64,000 nucleotides of DNA from Donghicola eburneus (GTDB lineage Bacteria > Pseudomonadota > Alphaproteobacteria > Rhodobacterales > Rhodobacteraceae). The position numbers were made by a program, and so were the translations under genes. The stretch lies in the NCBI RefSeq assembly GCF_900115865.1, contig NZ_FOXY01000002.1, forward strand, positions 434,001 through 498,000, read 5' to 3'. Positions within the stretch are counted from its first letter, which is position 1, and the number at the start of each line of letters is the position of its first letter. Shown one piece after another: positions 45,692-55,168 of the stretch. The notes beneath the pieces were generated by a model. It was given only the letters and a program-made list of their open reading frames with translations, was not told where the DNA came from and ran no database searches.

Positions 45692-47146
45692 TTAGAACGG
45701 CGCTTCGGTGTCACCCATGGCGACGTAAACAGTTTTCATTTCGGAATAATGCTCGATCGCAGCACGACCGTTTTCGCGGCCCACCCCGGACATCTTCGAG
45801 CCACCAAAAGGCACTTCGACCGGCGTCAGGTTGTAGGTGTTGATCCAAGTCGTACCTGCTTCGAACGCGGCGGCGACACGGTGGCCGCGCGACAGATCGT
45901 TGGTGAACACGCCTGCAGCCAGACCAAATTCGGTCGCATTTGCGCGTTTGATCGCCTCTTCCTCGGTCTCGAAGTCCAGAACGGACATGACGGGGCCAAA
46001 GATCTCTTCTTTGGCGATGGTCATATCGTCGGCGACGTCGGCGTAAACGGTCGGCTCCATCCAGTAGCCCGGACCATCAAGCCGTTTGCCGCCGGAAATC
46101 AGACGGGCGCCTTCGGCCTGTGCTTTCGCCTGATAGCCTTCGACGATGCTGATCTGCTGTTCGCTGACCATGGGGCCGAAGTTGACCTCTTCGTCCATGG
46201 GGTCACCCATCTTCACGCCCTTCAGCCGTTCGGCCAGACGCGACAGGAAAGCTTCCTTGATGCCCTTTTGGACGAAAACGCGGGTGCCGTTCGAGCAAAT
46301 TTGACCAGAGCTGTAGAAGTTCGCGTTGATCGCGGCGCTGACCGCATTCTCGATATTGGCGTCGTCAAAAATCACCAGCGGGGACTTCCCCCCAAGCTCC
46401 ATTGTCACGTGGCGCAGACCCTCTGCAGCGGCGGCGTAAACCTTGCGGCCTGTCGGGACAGAACCGGTCAGGGACACCTTGGCCACATCGGGGTGCGTGA
46501 CCAAGCGCGAGCCGACAGCGCCCTTGCCCTGTACGACGTTAAAGACGCCCGCAGGCGCACCCGCTTCGATCAGGATCTCCGCCAGTTTCAGCGCAGACAA
46601 TGGCGTGGTTTCCGACGGCTTGAAGACCATGGTGTTGCCGCACGCCAGCGCGGGCGCGGATTTCCAGCTGGCGATCTGGATCGGGTAGTTCCATGCACCG
46701 ATACCAACGCAAACGCCCAAAGCCTCGCGGCGGGTGTAGGCGAAATCATCCCCCAGCTGGATGTGTTCACCGCCCAAAGAGGCAGCCAATCCGCCAAAGT
46801 ATTCCAGAGCCTCTGCCCCGCTGGCAGCGTCTGCGACCAGCGTTTCTTGCAGGGGTTTACCGGTGTCCATGGTTTCAATCTCGGACAGCTCGCGGTTCCG
46901 TTCGCGCATGATGTCGGCGGCACGGCGCAGAATGCGGCCACGTTCGACGCCAGACATGGCGGCCCAAGCAGGTTGAGCCGCTTTGGCTGCGGCAACCGCT
47001 TGATCCACCAGCGCATCGTCGGCAAGTTTCAGTGTCGCGACAACTTCGCCGGTGTAGGGGTAGATAACGGGCAGATCCTCGGTGCCACCTTCGATATATT
47101 CACCGTTGATGAAATGGCTGGCGGTCGGCTTTACGTCGATCGTCAT
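45692..47146 (-). CDS. betB: Betaine aldehyde dehydrogenase
   Basis: Oxidises betaine aldehyde to glycine betaine, an osmoprotectant and methyl source. The 484-residue aldehyde dehydrogenase has the catalytic residues Glu250 (MELGGKSP) and Cys284 (GQICSNG), with the cofactor segment FKPSETTP. Its start overlaps the betI stop by 4 bp. No betC (choline sulfatase) or betT transporter gene lies in this cluster. Confidence 0.96.
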   Translation of the reverse strand: MTIDVKPTASHFINGEYIEGGTEDLPVIYPYTGEVVATLKLADDALVDQAVAAAKAAQPAWAAMSGVERGRILRRAADIMRERNRELSEIETMDTGKPLQETLVADAASGAEALEYFGGLAASLGGEHIQLGDDFAYTRREALGVCVGIGAWNYPIQIASWKSAPALACGNTMVFKPSETTPLSALKLAEILIEAGAPAGVFNVVQGKGAVGSRLVTHPDVAKVSLTGSVPTGRKVYAAAAEGLRHVTMELGGKSPLVIFDDANIENAVSAAINANFYSSGQICSNGTRVFVQKGIKEAFLSRLAERLKGVKMGDPMDEEVNFGPMVSEQQISIVEGYQAKAQAEGARLISGGKRLDGPGYWMEPTVYADVADDMTIAKEEIFGPVMSVLDFETEEEAIKRANATEFGLAAGVFTNDLSRGHRVAAAFEAGTTWINTYNLTPVEVPFGGSKMSGVGRENGRAAIEHYSEMKTVYVAMGDTEAPF

Positions 47147-47778
47147 TCGGAGCGTTCCTTCTGTGCAATCAGGCTGAGTGTGGCCGCAGGGCGCTGTGAC
47201 CCGCAGCGAGCCAATTCGTTTTCAAGTGTGCCGAGAACCAGTTCCGACGCGGTGGCCGGATTTGCGGGTTCGTTCCGCAAGCTTTGGCGCAGGTAGACAC
47301 CATCGATCAGCGCCTCGATCCGGCGGGCGATAATGACCGCCTCGCCCCCGACCAAGGGGCGCAGGTCATGTACCAAGTTGGAATGGAGACGGTGGTAATA
47401 GACCGTCAGCAGGCGCCGCGCTTCTTCGACATTTTGGGCCAGCACGTAGAAGTTCATCCACGCGCTCACCACTTCTTCGCGGAAGTTTGAGGGGGCGAAG
47501 TTCGCATCGACCAAGGCGCGCAAGCGTTCCTCGTGGGTCTTGGCCTTTTTCAGGCGGCGCCGCACCTCGAGCCCGTATTGGGACAGGATGTGCCGCATGG
47601 CCGCCATGAAAATCTGCGTTTTGCCGCCAAAGTAATGGTGGGCCAGCGCGCTGGACATACCTGCGCGTTTGGCGATCTGGCTGACCGTCACGTCCAGAGT
47701 CCCCGCCCGACCAATCTCGTGGATTGTGGCTTCGACAAGCGCTTTGCGGCGCACCGGTTCCATTCCGACTTTGGGCAT
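47143..47778 (-). CDS. betI: Choline-responsive repressor BetI
   Basis: A 211-residue TetR-family repressor that blocks bet genes until choline is present. The helix-turn-helix (about 28-50) reads [20 protein letters not shown], and the start [11 protein letters not shown] is typical of BetI. The first gene of the operon, overlapping betB by 4 bp. A perfect 14-bp palindrome lies 41 bp upstream of its ATG. Confidence 0.95.
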   Translation of the reverse strand: MPKVGMEPVRRKALVEATIHEIGRAGTLDVTVSQIAKRAGMSSALAHHYFGGKTQIFMAAMRHILSQYGLEVRRRLKKAKTHEERLRALVDANFAPSNFREEVVSAWMNFYVLAQNVEEARRLLTVYYHRLHSNLVHDLRPLVGGEAVIIARRIEALIDGVYLRQSLRNEPANPATASELVLGTLENELARCGSQRPAATLSLIAQKERSE

Positions 47779-47818
47779 AGCTTTCCTCTCGGCTTGGCCC
47801 TTAGTAAGTAGGTTTTTT

Positions 47819-47832
47819 ATTGACTAGTCAAT
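47819..47832. promoter_or_regulatory. BetI operator
   Basis: ATTGACTAGTCAAT is a perfect 14-bp palindrome upstream of betI. On the minus strand it sits in GTTGATTGACTAGTCAATAA, which resembles the E. coli bet operator (TTGATTGGACGTTCAAT). Location and sequence both support it. Confidence 0.75.
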
Positions 47833-47960
47833 CAACAAAACTGGAAAATGGCGCAATGCCCCTTGCGTCAACACGGCCAACGCATGCGAAGTGGTCAAAA
47901 ATTGTTCAAGAAAATCAATCGGGGGCTGCGACCATCTGTCAGCGCGCCCCCGTTCTGCGC

Positions 47961-48284
47961 TCAGCGCTTGGGCATGTGCAAAAGGGTCCAGTGATGGACA
48001 TAGCCAACCTCGACCCCGCCTTCGGCGATCCGGTCTGCAATCGCGCCTTGCTCAGTGCGCGGGCATCCGACCAGCAGCTTCGAGTCGTCATAGAAATCTC
48101 GGGACACCAGATTATAGCCAATCTCTTTGCAGATGCTGTTTTGGAAGGGATAGGGCCGGATTTCCTTGAGGCCCGACTGCCACGGCGGCGAATAATACCC
48201 CATCACGGCCTTTTCTTCGGGGTTGGTGGAGCTGCACCCTGCAGCGAGCAGGGCAATCGCGAGCGCCTTTGTGCCTGTGTTCAT
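47961..48284 (-). CDS. Putative lipoprotein
   Basis: A 107-residue protein with a lipoprotein signal (MNTGTKALAIALLAAGC, Cys17). The mature part has YYSPPWQSGLKEIRPYPFQN and two more cysteines (SICKEIG and VGCPRTEQG). No domain is recognised. The start at 48284 has AGGA upstream. It diverges from the YmdB-like gene over 183 bp in which nothing clear is visible. Confidence 0.72.
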   Translation of the reverse strand: MNTGTKALAIALLAAGCSSTNPEEKAVMGYYSPPWQSGLKEIRPYPFQNSICKEIGYNLVSRDFYDDSKLLVGCPRTEQGAIADRIAEGGVEVGYVHHWTLLHMPKR

Positions 48285-48467
48285 GTGAAGTCCTGTTATT
48301 ATCTGCACTGCCTGATCGACCCATTCTAACCGATCACGCCACGAGTACAGCCACAATCCGGTGAACACCGCTGCAAGAGCGTCGATCCGGCGACAAATTG
48401 CGGTTTGTGACAAAATGCGGCGGCATTCCGCCTTGCTCTTGGGCGGGCATGGGCCTACGGACGAGCC

Positions 48468-49289
48468 ATGAAACTTATGTTCCTCGGCGATGTTGTAGGC
48501 CGCGCAGGACGCGCTGCCATCCAAGAGCACCTGCCCCGCTTGAAAGAAGAGTGGGCGCTGGATTTTGTGGTCGTGAATGGTGAGAACACCTCGAACGGCA
48601 TGGGCCTGAGCGCAGAGCACGCGAACCTGATTTTTCAGGCCGGTGCCGATTGCATCACCCTTGGCGATCACGCGTTCGATCAGAAGGATATGCTCCAGCA
48701 CATCGAGAGTGACAGCCGCATCGTCCGCCCGATCAACTTTGCCAAGACCGCGCCGGGTCGCGGTTTCCGCATCTTTAACGCCCCGGGAGGGCGCAAGGTG
48801 CTAGTCGCGCAGATCCTCGGGCAAGTGTTTATGAAACGCCCGTTTGATGATCCGTTCTCGGCGATTGACCAAGTGCTAAAGACGCACAAATTGGGCGCGA
48901 CTGTGAATGCTGCGATCGTGGACGTCCACGCCGAAGCGACCAGTGAAAAGATGGGCCTTGGGCACTGGATGGACGGCAAGGCCAGTCTTGTGGTCGGCAC
49001 GCACACCCACGTTCCCACCGGCGACACGCAGATCATGTCCGGTGGCACGGCCTACATGACGGATGCAGGCATGTGCGGCGACTACAACAGTGTGATCGGC
49101 ATGGACAAAGCCGAACCCCTGCGCCGTTTCGTGACTGGCATGTCCAAGGGCCGCTACACCCCCGCCAATGGCGAGGCGACCCTGTCTGGCATCTACGTCG
49201 AAACCGACGACCGCACAGGTCTTGCGAAAACTGTTTGCATGGTGCGTCAGGGCGGACGACTTCAGCCTTCGGGGCCGGTCGCCTCCTGA
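48468..49289 (+). CDS. YmdB-like metallophosphoesterase (TIGR00282 family)
   Basis: A 273-residue metallophosphoesterase. The metal-binding motifs are GDVVGRAG (Asp8), VNGENTSNG, GDHAFD, and THTHVPTGD. In Bacillus subtilis YmdB hydrolyses cyclic nucleotides and affects biofilm and RNA turnover; the role in alphaproteobacteria is unclear. It precedes the SLC13-like gene by 126 bp. Confidence 0.93.
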   Translation: MKLMFLGDVVGRAGRAAIQEHLPRLKEEWALDFVVVNGENTSNGMGLSAEHANLIFQAGADCITLGDHAFDQKDMLQHIESDSRIVRPINFAKTAPGRGFRIFNAPGGRKVLVAQILGQVFMKRPFDDPFSAIDQVLKTHKLGATVNAAIVDVHAEATSEKMGLGHWMDGKASLVVGTHTHVPTGDTQIMSGGTAYMTDAGMCGDYNSVIGMDKAEPLRRFVTGMSKGRYTPANGEATLSGIYVETDDRTGLAKTVCMVRQGGRLQPSGPVAS

Positions 49290-49415
49290 TAGAATGCCTA
49301 TTGCGCCAACTTTTGCCGGTTTCCATTGCAATGTTGGACCACTGCACGCTTGCTCTGGTCGATCAGTTGCGAAAGAATGCCTCTGCTGTGCCCTAGGGAG
49401 CGGAGACTAGTCTAA

Positions 49416-51194
49416 GTGTTAGCACTACCAGACGCCTATCAGGCGATCCTCGCGTTGGTCATTGTGATCGGTATGTTCGTTCTGTTCATGCGCGAGACGT
49501 ATCCCACCGAAGTGGTGGGCATCATGGGTGCAGCGTTGATGATGGCGCTCGGCATTCTGCCCTATCAAAGCGCGCTCGACATCCTGTCCAACCCCGCCCC
49601 GTGGACGATTGGTGCGCTGTTTATCGTCATGGGCGCGCTGGTGCGCACCGGAGCCCTCGCAGCCTTTACCCAATTTGCGGACCACAGGGCCAAGCAAAAC
49701 CCCAAAACAGCACTGTTCGGATTGATGATCGCTGTGGTGATCTTTTCCGCGTTCGTGTCGAACACGCCGGTGGTCGTTGTCATGATCCCCGTGTTTATCC
49801 AATTGTCACGCACCCTAAACATGGTGCCCTCTCAGTTGCTGATTCCCCTGAGCTACGCGACCATCCTTGGGGGTACGACCACTCTGATCGGCACCTCGAC
49901 CAACCTGCTGGTTGATGGTGTCGCCCGTCATCAGGGGCTAGAGCCGTTTACCATTTTCGAAGTCACGCCTTTGGGCGTTGTCCTGATCGCATGGGGCGCG
50001 GTTTACATGCTGTTCATCGGCAGCCGCCTGCTGCCCAAACGGGACAGCCTTGCTGGTATGGTCGGCAATCGGTCAAAGATGAAGTTCTTTACCGAGGTTG
50101 CGGTCCCCGAAGACAGTGCCCTGATTGGTCAGGATGTAGTGTCCATTGACCTGTTCAAGCGCGACGGCGTCCGCCTGATCGACGTGCTGCGCGGGGACGC
50201 GTCGCTCCGCCGCGATCTGACAACTGTCGTCCTGCAAGCCGGTGACCGCGTGGTTCTACGCACCGAGATGACTGAGCTTCTCGGCCTACAGCAATCCAAA
50301 GACCTCAAGATGGTCGACAAGCTGTCCTCGGTCGAAACGCAGACTGTCGAAGTCCTGATCACCCCCGGATGCAAGATGGTCGGTCGCAGCCTGGGATCCA
50401 TGCGTCTGCGTCGTCGCTACGGCGTCTACCCCTTGGCCGTCCACCGCCGAAACCAGAACATTGGCCGCCAGCTGGATGATCTGGTGGTGCGCGTCGGTGA
50501 CACGCTACTGCTCGAGGGTTCGCCTGCGGACATCCAACGCCTCGCCCTCGACATGGAGCTGGTCGATATCGCGCAGCCGACCGAGCGAGCGTATCGCCGC
50601 AAGCAGGCTCCCATCGCGATCATCGCCCTGTTCGCGATCGTTTTTCTCTCCGCAATCGGTGTCGCGCCCATCCTCATGCTATCGGTCTTTTCGGTGGCGA
50701 TCGTGCTGGTCACGCGCTGTATTGACGCTGATGAGGCGTTTGAGTTCGTCGAGGGACGGCTGCTCGCACTTATCTTTTCGATGCTCGCGATCGGAGCGGG
50801 CTTGCAGAACTCTGGCGCGGTGGACCTGATCGTGTCCGGCGTGGCCCCCGTGTTGGAAACCATGCCGCCGTTTATCATTATCTGGTCGATCTTCTTGCTG
50901 ACCTCGGTGCTGACGGAGTTGGTGACCAACAACGCGGTGGCTGTGGTGGTGACGCCGATCGCCATTGGCCTTGGGGCAGCCATCGGCGCAGACCCGAGGC
51001 CGCTGGTTGTTGCGGTCATGGTTGCGGCGTCTGCCAGCTTCTCGACCCCGATTGGCTATCAGACCAACACGCTGGTTTACGGGCCTGGTGGGTACAAGTT
51101 CACCGACTTTATGCGCGTCGGGATTCCCTTGAACCTGAGCATCGGTTTAATCTCTGCGGCGCTTATTCCGCTGATTTGGCCTCTCTATAACTAA
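49416..51194 (+). CDS. SLC13-type permease with two TrkA-C domains
   Basis: A 592-residue inner-membrane protein. The N-terminal membrane half (about 1-210) has the SLC13 words VSNTPVVVVMIPVF and GTTTLIGTSTN, two TrkA-C (RCK-C) domains occupy about 215-390, and the second membrane half carries ELVTNNAVAVVVTP and ASFSTPIGYQTNTLVYGPGG split across two helices. Such proteins probably carry anions such as sulfate or carboxylates, gated by the RCK domains. The start is GTG, with GGAG about 11 bp upstream. Confidence 0.9.
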   Translation: MLALPDAYQAILALVIVIGMFVLFMRETYPTEVVGIMGAALMMALGILPYQSALDILSNPAPWTIGALFIVMGALVRTGALAAFTQFADHRAKQNPKTALFGLMIAVVIFSAFVSNTPVVVVMIPVFIQLSRTLNMVPSQLLIPLSYATILGGTTTLIGTSTNLLVDGVARHQGLEPFTIFEVTPLGVVLIAWGAVYMLFIGSRLLPKRDSLAGMVGNRSKMKFFTEVAVPEDSALIGQDVVSIDLFKRDGVRLIDVLRGDASLRRDLTTVVLQAGDRVVLRTEMTELLGLQQSKDLKMVDKLSSVETQTVEVLITPGCKMVGRSLGSMRLRRRYGVYPLAVHRRNQNIGRQLDDLVVRVGDTLLLEGSPADIQRLALDMELVDIAQPTERAYRRKQAPIAIIALFAIVFLSAIGVAPILMLSVFSVAIVLVTRCIDADEAFEFVEGRLLALIFSMLAIGAGLQNSGAVDLIVSGVAPVLETMPPFIIIWSIFLLTSVLTELVTNNAVAVVVTPIAIGLGAAIGADPRPLVVAVMVAASASFSTPIGYQTNTLVYGPGGYKFTDFMRVGIPLNLSIGLISAALIPLIWPLYN

Positions 51195-51290
51195 GCTTGG
51201 CCAGATTTGTGCACACGGGGGCGCTTGCAGCCCACCGTGTGCCTACCTTATAGAGGCACAAAGCTGAGAATTAGGTAATCGGAGGCACCC

Positions 51291-52031
51291 ATGGCCGGCC
51301 ACTCTAAATGGGCTAACATCCAGCACCGCAAAGGTCGTCAGGACGCGGCTCGCTCCAAACTGTTTTCAAAACTCGCGAAAGAGATCACCGTCGCTGCAAA
51401 GATGGGTGACCCCGATCCGGACAAGAACCCGCGCCTCCGTTTGGCCGTCAAGGAAGCCAAGTCGAACTCTGTCCCCAAGGACGTGATCGACCGCGCCATC
51501 AAAAAATCGCAGGCGGGCGAAGGCGATGATTACGAAGAAATCCGCTACGAGGGATACGGCCCCAACGGCGTGGCCGTGATCGTCGAAGCGATGACTGACA
51601 ACCGTAACCGCACCGCATCGACCGTGCGTTCGACCTTTAGCAAGAACGGCGGCAACCTTGGTGAAACCGGTTCGGTCGGGTTCATGTTCGAGCGCAAGGG
51701 CGAGATCACCTACCCCGCGTCGGTCGGCGATGCTGACGACGTCATGATGGCCGCGATCGAAGCGGGCGCCGAAGACGTCGAGTCGTCTGAAGATGGTCAC
51801 ACCATCTACACAGCGGACACCGATCTGGCCGAAGTGTCGAACGCACTGGAAGCGGACCTTGGCGAGTCGGAATCCACCAAGCTGATCTGGAAGCCCACCA
51901 CCACATCCGAGCTGGATCTGGAAGGCATGCAGAAGCTGATGAAGCTGATTGACGCGCTCGAAGATGATGATGACGTGCAGCGCGTCACTACCAACTTCGA
52001 AGCCAGCGACGAGGTGATGGCGCAGCTCTGA
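51291..52031 (+). CDS. yebC: YebC/PmpR family protein
   Basis: A 246-residue protein of the TACO1/YebC/PmpR family, described as transcription regulators and, more recently, as factors that ease translation of proline-rich stretches. It begins [18 protein letters not shown] with the family words [25 protein letters not shown] and [27 protein letters not shown] precedes the ATG. It stands alone and ends in a strong terminator. Confidence 0.96.
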   Translation: MAGHSKWANIQHRKGRQDAARSKLFSKLAKEITVAAKMGDPDPDKNPRLRLAVKEAKSNSVPKDVIDRAIKKSQAGEGDDYEEIRYEGYGPNGVAVIVEAMTDNRNRTASTVRSTFSKNGGNLGETGSVGFMFERKGEITYPASVGDADDVMMAAIEAGAEDVESSEDGHTIYTADTDLAEVSNALEADLGESESTKLIWKPTTTSELDLEGMQKLMKLIDALEDDDDVQRVTTNFEASDEVMAQL

Positions 52032-52056
52032 TCTATTGTCATCTCTGCAAAGCATC

Positions 52057-52090
52057 AAGGGCGCGACCGGTCAAACCGGCGCGCCCTTTT
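52057..52090 (+). terminator. Terminator of yebC
   Basis: AAGGGCGCG and CGCGCCCTT form a stem with an inner CCGG/CCGG pair, followed by TTTT. The T-tract runs into a reverse copy of the 22-bp repeat. Confidence 0.85.
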
Positions 52091-52112
52091 GAGTATTTAA
52101 GGCAAAAAGAAG
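52091..52112 (-). repeat. ATACTC-type 22-bp repeat, copy 5
   Basis: On the minus strand it reads CTTCTTTTTGCCTTAAATAC followed by TC and runs directly into the yebC terminator stem, the same motif-then-hairpin order as at 32202 and 9274. Confidence 0.65.
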
Positions 52113-52191
52113 CAGTGGTGTTTTCTGCTGCAGGGATGGGGCTGCGTTTCTAGGGGCTTGCGCAGGCACGGATTTCGGGTGTGATAGCGCA

Positions 52192-53094
52192 ATGGAAGAC
52201 ACACGCGCACATCGTCCCGGTCGGGGCATTTTCTGGATGGTTCTGACCGGTTTCCAGTTCGTCGGAATGACGACTCTGGTAAAATCACTGGGGACGGCGA
52301 TCCCGGTCTATCAAAGCGCATTTCTTCGGTTCGCTTTGGGGCTGGTGTTTTTTATCCCTTTGGTGCCGTCGCTCCTGCGGGCATTGCCCACCGGCCGACA
52401 AGTGCGGTTGATCGCAGCGCGCGGCGTCGCGCACACCATCGGCGTGTCTCTCTGGTTCTATGCGATGGTGCGCATTCCTCTGGCGGATGTCACTGCGCTG
52501 AATTACCTGAATCCAATTTACGTGACCTTAGGCGCGAGCCTGTTTCTGGGGGAACGGCTCGCACTGCGCAGATTGATCGCGGTGGGGATTGCACTGCTTG
52601 GCGCGGTTGTCATTTTGCGGCCCGGGTTTCGAGAACTGGATCCCGGTCACATTGCGATGCTCGGGACATCGCTTGGGCTGGCCACGAGTTACTTGATCAC
52701 CAAGCAGCTGAGCACGCAGATGAATTCCGCGCATGTGGTGGCATGGCTTTCTATCGCAGTCACCATTGGTCTGATGCCGATGGCGGTGACCCACTGGGTG
52801 AACCCAACGCTACCCCAGCTTGGATTGTTGCTGGCGGTTGCGGGGCTCGCGACGGGTGCGCATTACACCATGACGCTCGCGTTCAAAGAGGCGCCGGTCG
52901 CAGTAACCCAGCCTGCAACATTCCTGCAATTGGTGTGGGCCGTTGCACTTGGAGCGCTGGTGTTCGGAGAGGGTATCGACCCCTTCACCGTTTTGGGCGG
53001 TGGCGTGATCATCGCGTCGGTCAGCTACATCACGTGGCGCGAAGCCATGATAAAGCGCAAAATCACGCCGCCCGCAGCGGCAACCAAGTCCTGA
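52192..53094 (+). CDS. EamA/DMT family transporter
   Basis: A 300-residue inner-membrane protein with ten predicted transmembrane segments in two EamA repeats, including DVTALNYLNPIYVTLGASLFLGE in the first and AVTQPATFLQLVWAVALGALVFGE in the second. Such proteins export amino acids or other metabolites. The substrate is unknown. The RBS is weak. Its stop is adjacent to that of the facing cyclo-ligase gene, with no gap. Confidence 0.9.
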   Translation: MEDTRAHRPGRGIFWMVLTGFQFVGMTTLVKSLGTAIPVYQSAFLRFALGLVFFIPLVPSLLRALPTGRQVRLIAARGVAHTIGVSLWFYAMVRIPLADVTALNYLNPIYVTLGASLFLGERLALRRLIAVGIALLGAVVILRPGFRELDPGHIAMLGTSLGLATSYLITKQLSTQMNSAHVVAWLSIAVTIGLMPMAVTHWVNPTLPQLGLLLAVAGLATGAHYTMTLAFKEAPVAVTQPATFLQLVWAVALGALVFGEGIDPFTVLGGGVIIASVSYITWREAMIKRKITPPAAATKS

Positions 53095-53652
53095 TCAGAG
53101 GCTGATCACGCCCTGTTCCGTGATGATCATATCGAGCGGTTGATCTGTCGGCTCTAGCGGCAGATCTTCCGCCTCTTGGGCAGCATAGGCAAAACCAACA
53201 GCGAGCACGGGCCCCGAGGCGCGTAGCACTTCCAAAGTCCGGTCGTAGAACCCGCCACCATAGCCCAGACGCCCGCCCTTGCGGTCGAAGGCCACCAGCG
53301 GGACGATGACGATCTGCGGAATGATCCAGTCACCGGCGGCAGGGACTTTGGCCCCGAACGGGCCATCTGTCATCGCGCAATCCGGCTCCCACGCGCGGAA
53401 CTGCAAAGGCTTGCCCTCTGCCTCGATCACCGGAACACCCACGGGGCCGTAGGCCGCAGCCTCTGCCATCGCGGGCAGCGGATCAATCTCGGTCCGGATC
53501 GGCATGTAGCCTGCAATCGGGACCCCCCGATGCCCGGCGAGGAACGAGGACAGCTCCCCTGCCCGTCCGGGGCGATGGTTGGCATGAGCCTCTTTGCGGC
53601 GGGCAAAGGCAGCCTTGCGGGCCTCTGCCTTGATAGCGGTCAGGTCGGTCAT
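53095..53652 (-). CDS. 5-formyltetrahydrofolate cyclo-ligase
   Basis: Converts 5-formyl-THF to methenyl-THF with ATP, returning stored folate to the active pool. The 185-residue protein has the nucleotide-binding GGRLGYGGGFYDR and the early basic segment EARKAAFARRKEAH. The start overlaps the mgtE stop by 4 bp, so it is translated with the magnesium transporter gene, a functionally unrelated partner. Confidence 0.93.
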   Translation of the reverse strand: MTDLTAIKAEARKAAFARRKEAHANHRPGRAGELSSFLAGHRGVPIAGYMPIRTEIDPLPAMAEAAAYGPVGVPVIEAEGKPLQFRAWEPDCAMTDGPFGAKVPAAGDWIIPQIVIVPLVAFDRKGGRLGYGGGFYDRTLEVLRASGPVLAVGFAYAAQEAEDLPLEPTDQPLDMIITEQGVISL

Positions 53653-55043
53653 AGCATCACAGCGCTGGCGAGACCGAGGAAGGCGAAGAAGCCAACCACA
53701 TCAGTCACGGTGGTCACGAAAGTGCCGGACGCCAGAGCGGGATCGACGCCGACACGCTCCATGATAATCGGGATGACCGTCCCAGCGAGCGCCGCAACGA
53801 CGAGGTTCACCACCATTGCGACAGCGATCACGCCGCCAAGCACTGGGCTGCCAAACCAGATGATCCCGACAATTGCCATGATCACCGCGAAAGCGACCCC
53901 ATTGATCAAGCCCACGAAACTCTCGCGACGGATAACCCGCCAGACGTTAGAGCCAGTCAAGTCTTTGGTCGCGAGCGCACGGACGGCCACAGTCAGCGAC
54001 TGCGTGCCTGCGTTACCGCCCATAGATGCAACGATCGGCATTAGAACAGCCAAGGCAACCACGGTGGCAATCGCGTCCTCGAATTGGGCAATCACAAGGC
54101 TGGCAAGGATCGCCGTCAGCAGGTTCACCGCCAACCACGGTAGGCGCTGCTTGGTCGTCTCAATCACGCGGTCGGACAGGCTGCCGTCGCTGACACCCGC
54201 CAGCAGCAGGATGTCTTCTTCGTGCTCTTCGTCCAGAACGATCATCGCGTCATCGATTGTGATCATCCCAACCAGCCGCCCATCATCATCCACGACCGGC
54301 GCAGAGATCAGGTGGTACTGGTTGAAGGCGTAGGCGACGTCTCCCTGCGCAGTGGTCGCGGGGATCGTCCGAAAGGTGTCTTCTTGGATGTCGCTCAGGT
54401 AGATCGCACGTGGGCTGCCCATGAGCCGCCCAAGGGTCACGTTCCCGACAGGCCGCATACGAGGGTCCACGAGCGTCACGTGGTAAAACTGTTCTGGCAA
54501 CTCTTCGGAGGCACGCAGAAAATCAATCGCCTGCCCAACGGTCCAATGTTCGGGCGCAGACACGACCTCGCGCTGCATCAAACGGCCGGCAGAATACTCG
54601 GGGTAGCCTAGAGACTGCTCGACTGCGGCACGATCAGCGCCATCCAGCGCCTGCAGGATCACGCTCTGCTGTTCGCCTTCCAGATCTTCGATCAGGTCAA
54701 CAACGTCATCGGATTCCAGATCCCGGACCGCATCCTTGAGGTACTGGCGCGGCAGAAACTCGATCACATCTTCGCGGATCGCCTCGTCCAGTTCGGACAG
54801 CACCTCACCGTCGAACAAGGCAGGGGCCAGCAGCAGAATTTCGCGCCGCTCTCCGCCATCGATCTGCTCTAGGAAGTCGGCAATATCCGCTGCGTGCAGC
54901 GGCTCGAGCAAGGCTGAGACACGCTCAGAATCGCCAGCCGCCAGCGCCAGCCGAATGGCTGCCACGCGCTTGCCGTCGAGGATCGCCTGATCCTCGTTGT
55001 CCAGAACGTCATGTACTTCGGACTCGTCTTTGTCATCCAACAT
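53649..55043 (-). CDS. mgtE: Magnesium transporter MgtE
   Basis: A Mg2+ channel of 464 residues. Layout from the N-terminus: MgtE_N helical domain (about 35-135, acidic), a CBS pair (about 140-260) that senses cytoplasmic Mg2+, a plug helix, and five transmembrane segments with the GGNAGTQSL selectivity region. The start at 55043 is supported by GGAGG 5 bp upstream, and an ATG 12 bp earlier has no RBS. It overlaps the cyclo-ligase gene by 4 bp. Confidence 0.95.
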   Translation of the reverse strand: MLDDKDESEVHDVLDNEDQAILDGKRVAAIRLALAAGDSERVSALLEPLHAADIADFLEQIDGGERREILLLAPALFDGEVLSELDEAIREDVIEFLPRQYLKDAVRDLESDDVVDLIEDLEGEQQSVILQALDGADRAAVEQSLGYPEYSAGRLMQREVVSAPEHWTVGQAIDFLRASEELPEQFYHVTLVDPRMRPVGNVTLGRLMGSPRAIYLSDIQEDTFRTIPATTAQGDVAYAFNQYHLISAPVVDDDGRLVGMITIDDAMIVLDEEHEEDILLLAGVSDGSLSDRVIETTKQRLPWLAVNLLTAILASLVIAQFEDAIATVVALAVLMPIVASMGGNAGTQSLTVAVRALATKDLTGSNVWRVIRRESFVGLINGVAFAVIMAIVGIIWFGSPVLGGVIAVAMVVNLVVAALAGTVIPIIMERVGVDPALASGTFVTTVTDVVGFFAFLGLASAVML

Positions 55044-55168
55044 GTCGCCCTCCATTCTGATTTGTGGGCACCTTAGCGAGCCACTATAAAAAGGGACAGA
55101 GGGAAGCCACCTTTTCCTTTGCCGCGACGCCACTTATGGTCTGATCCGCTAAGTAGGAGGCGACGTTC

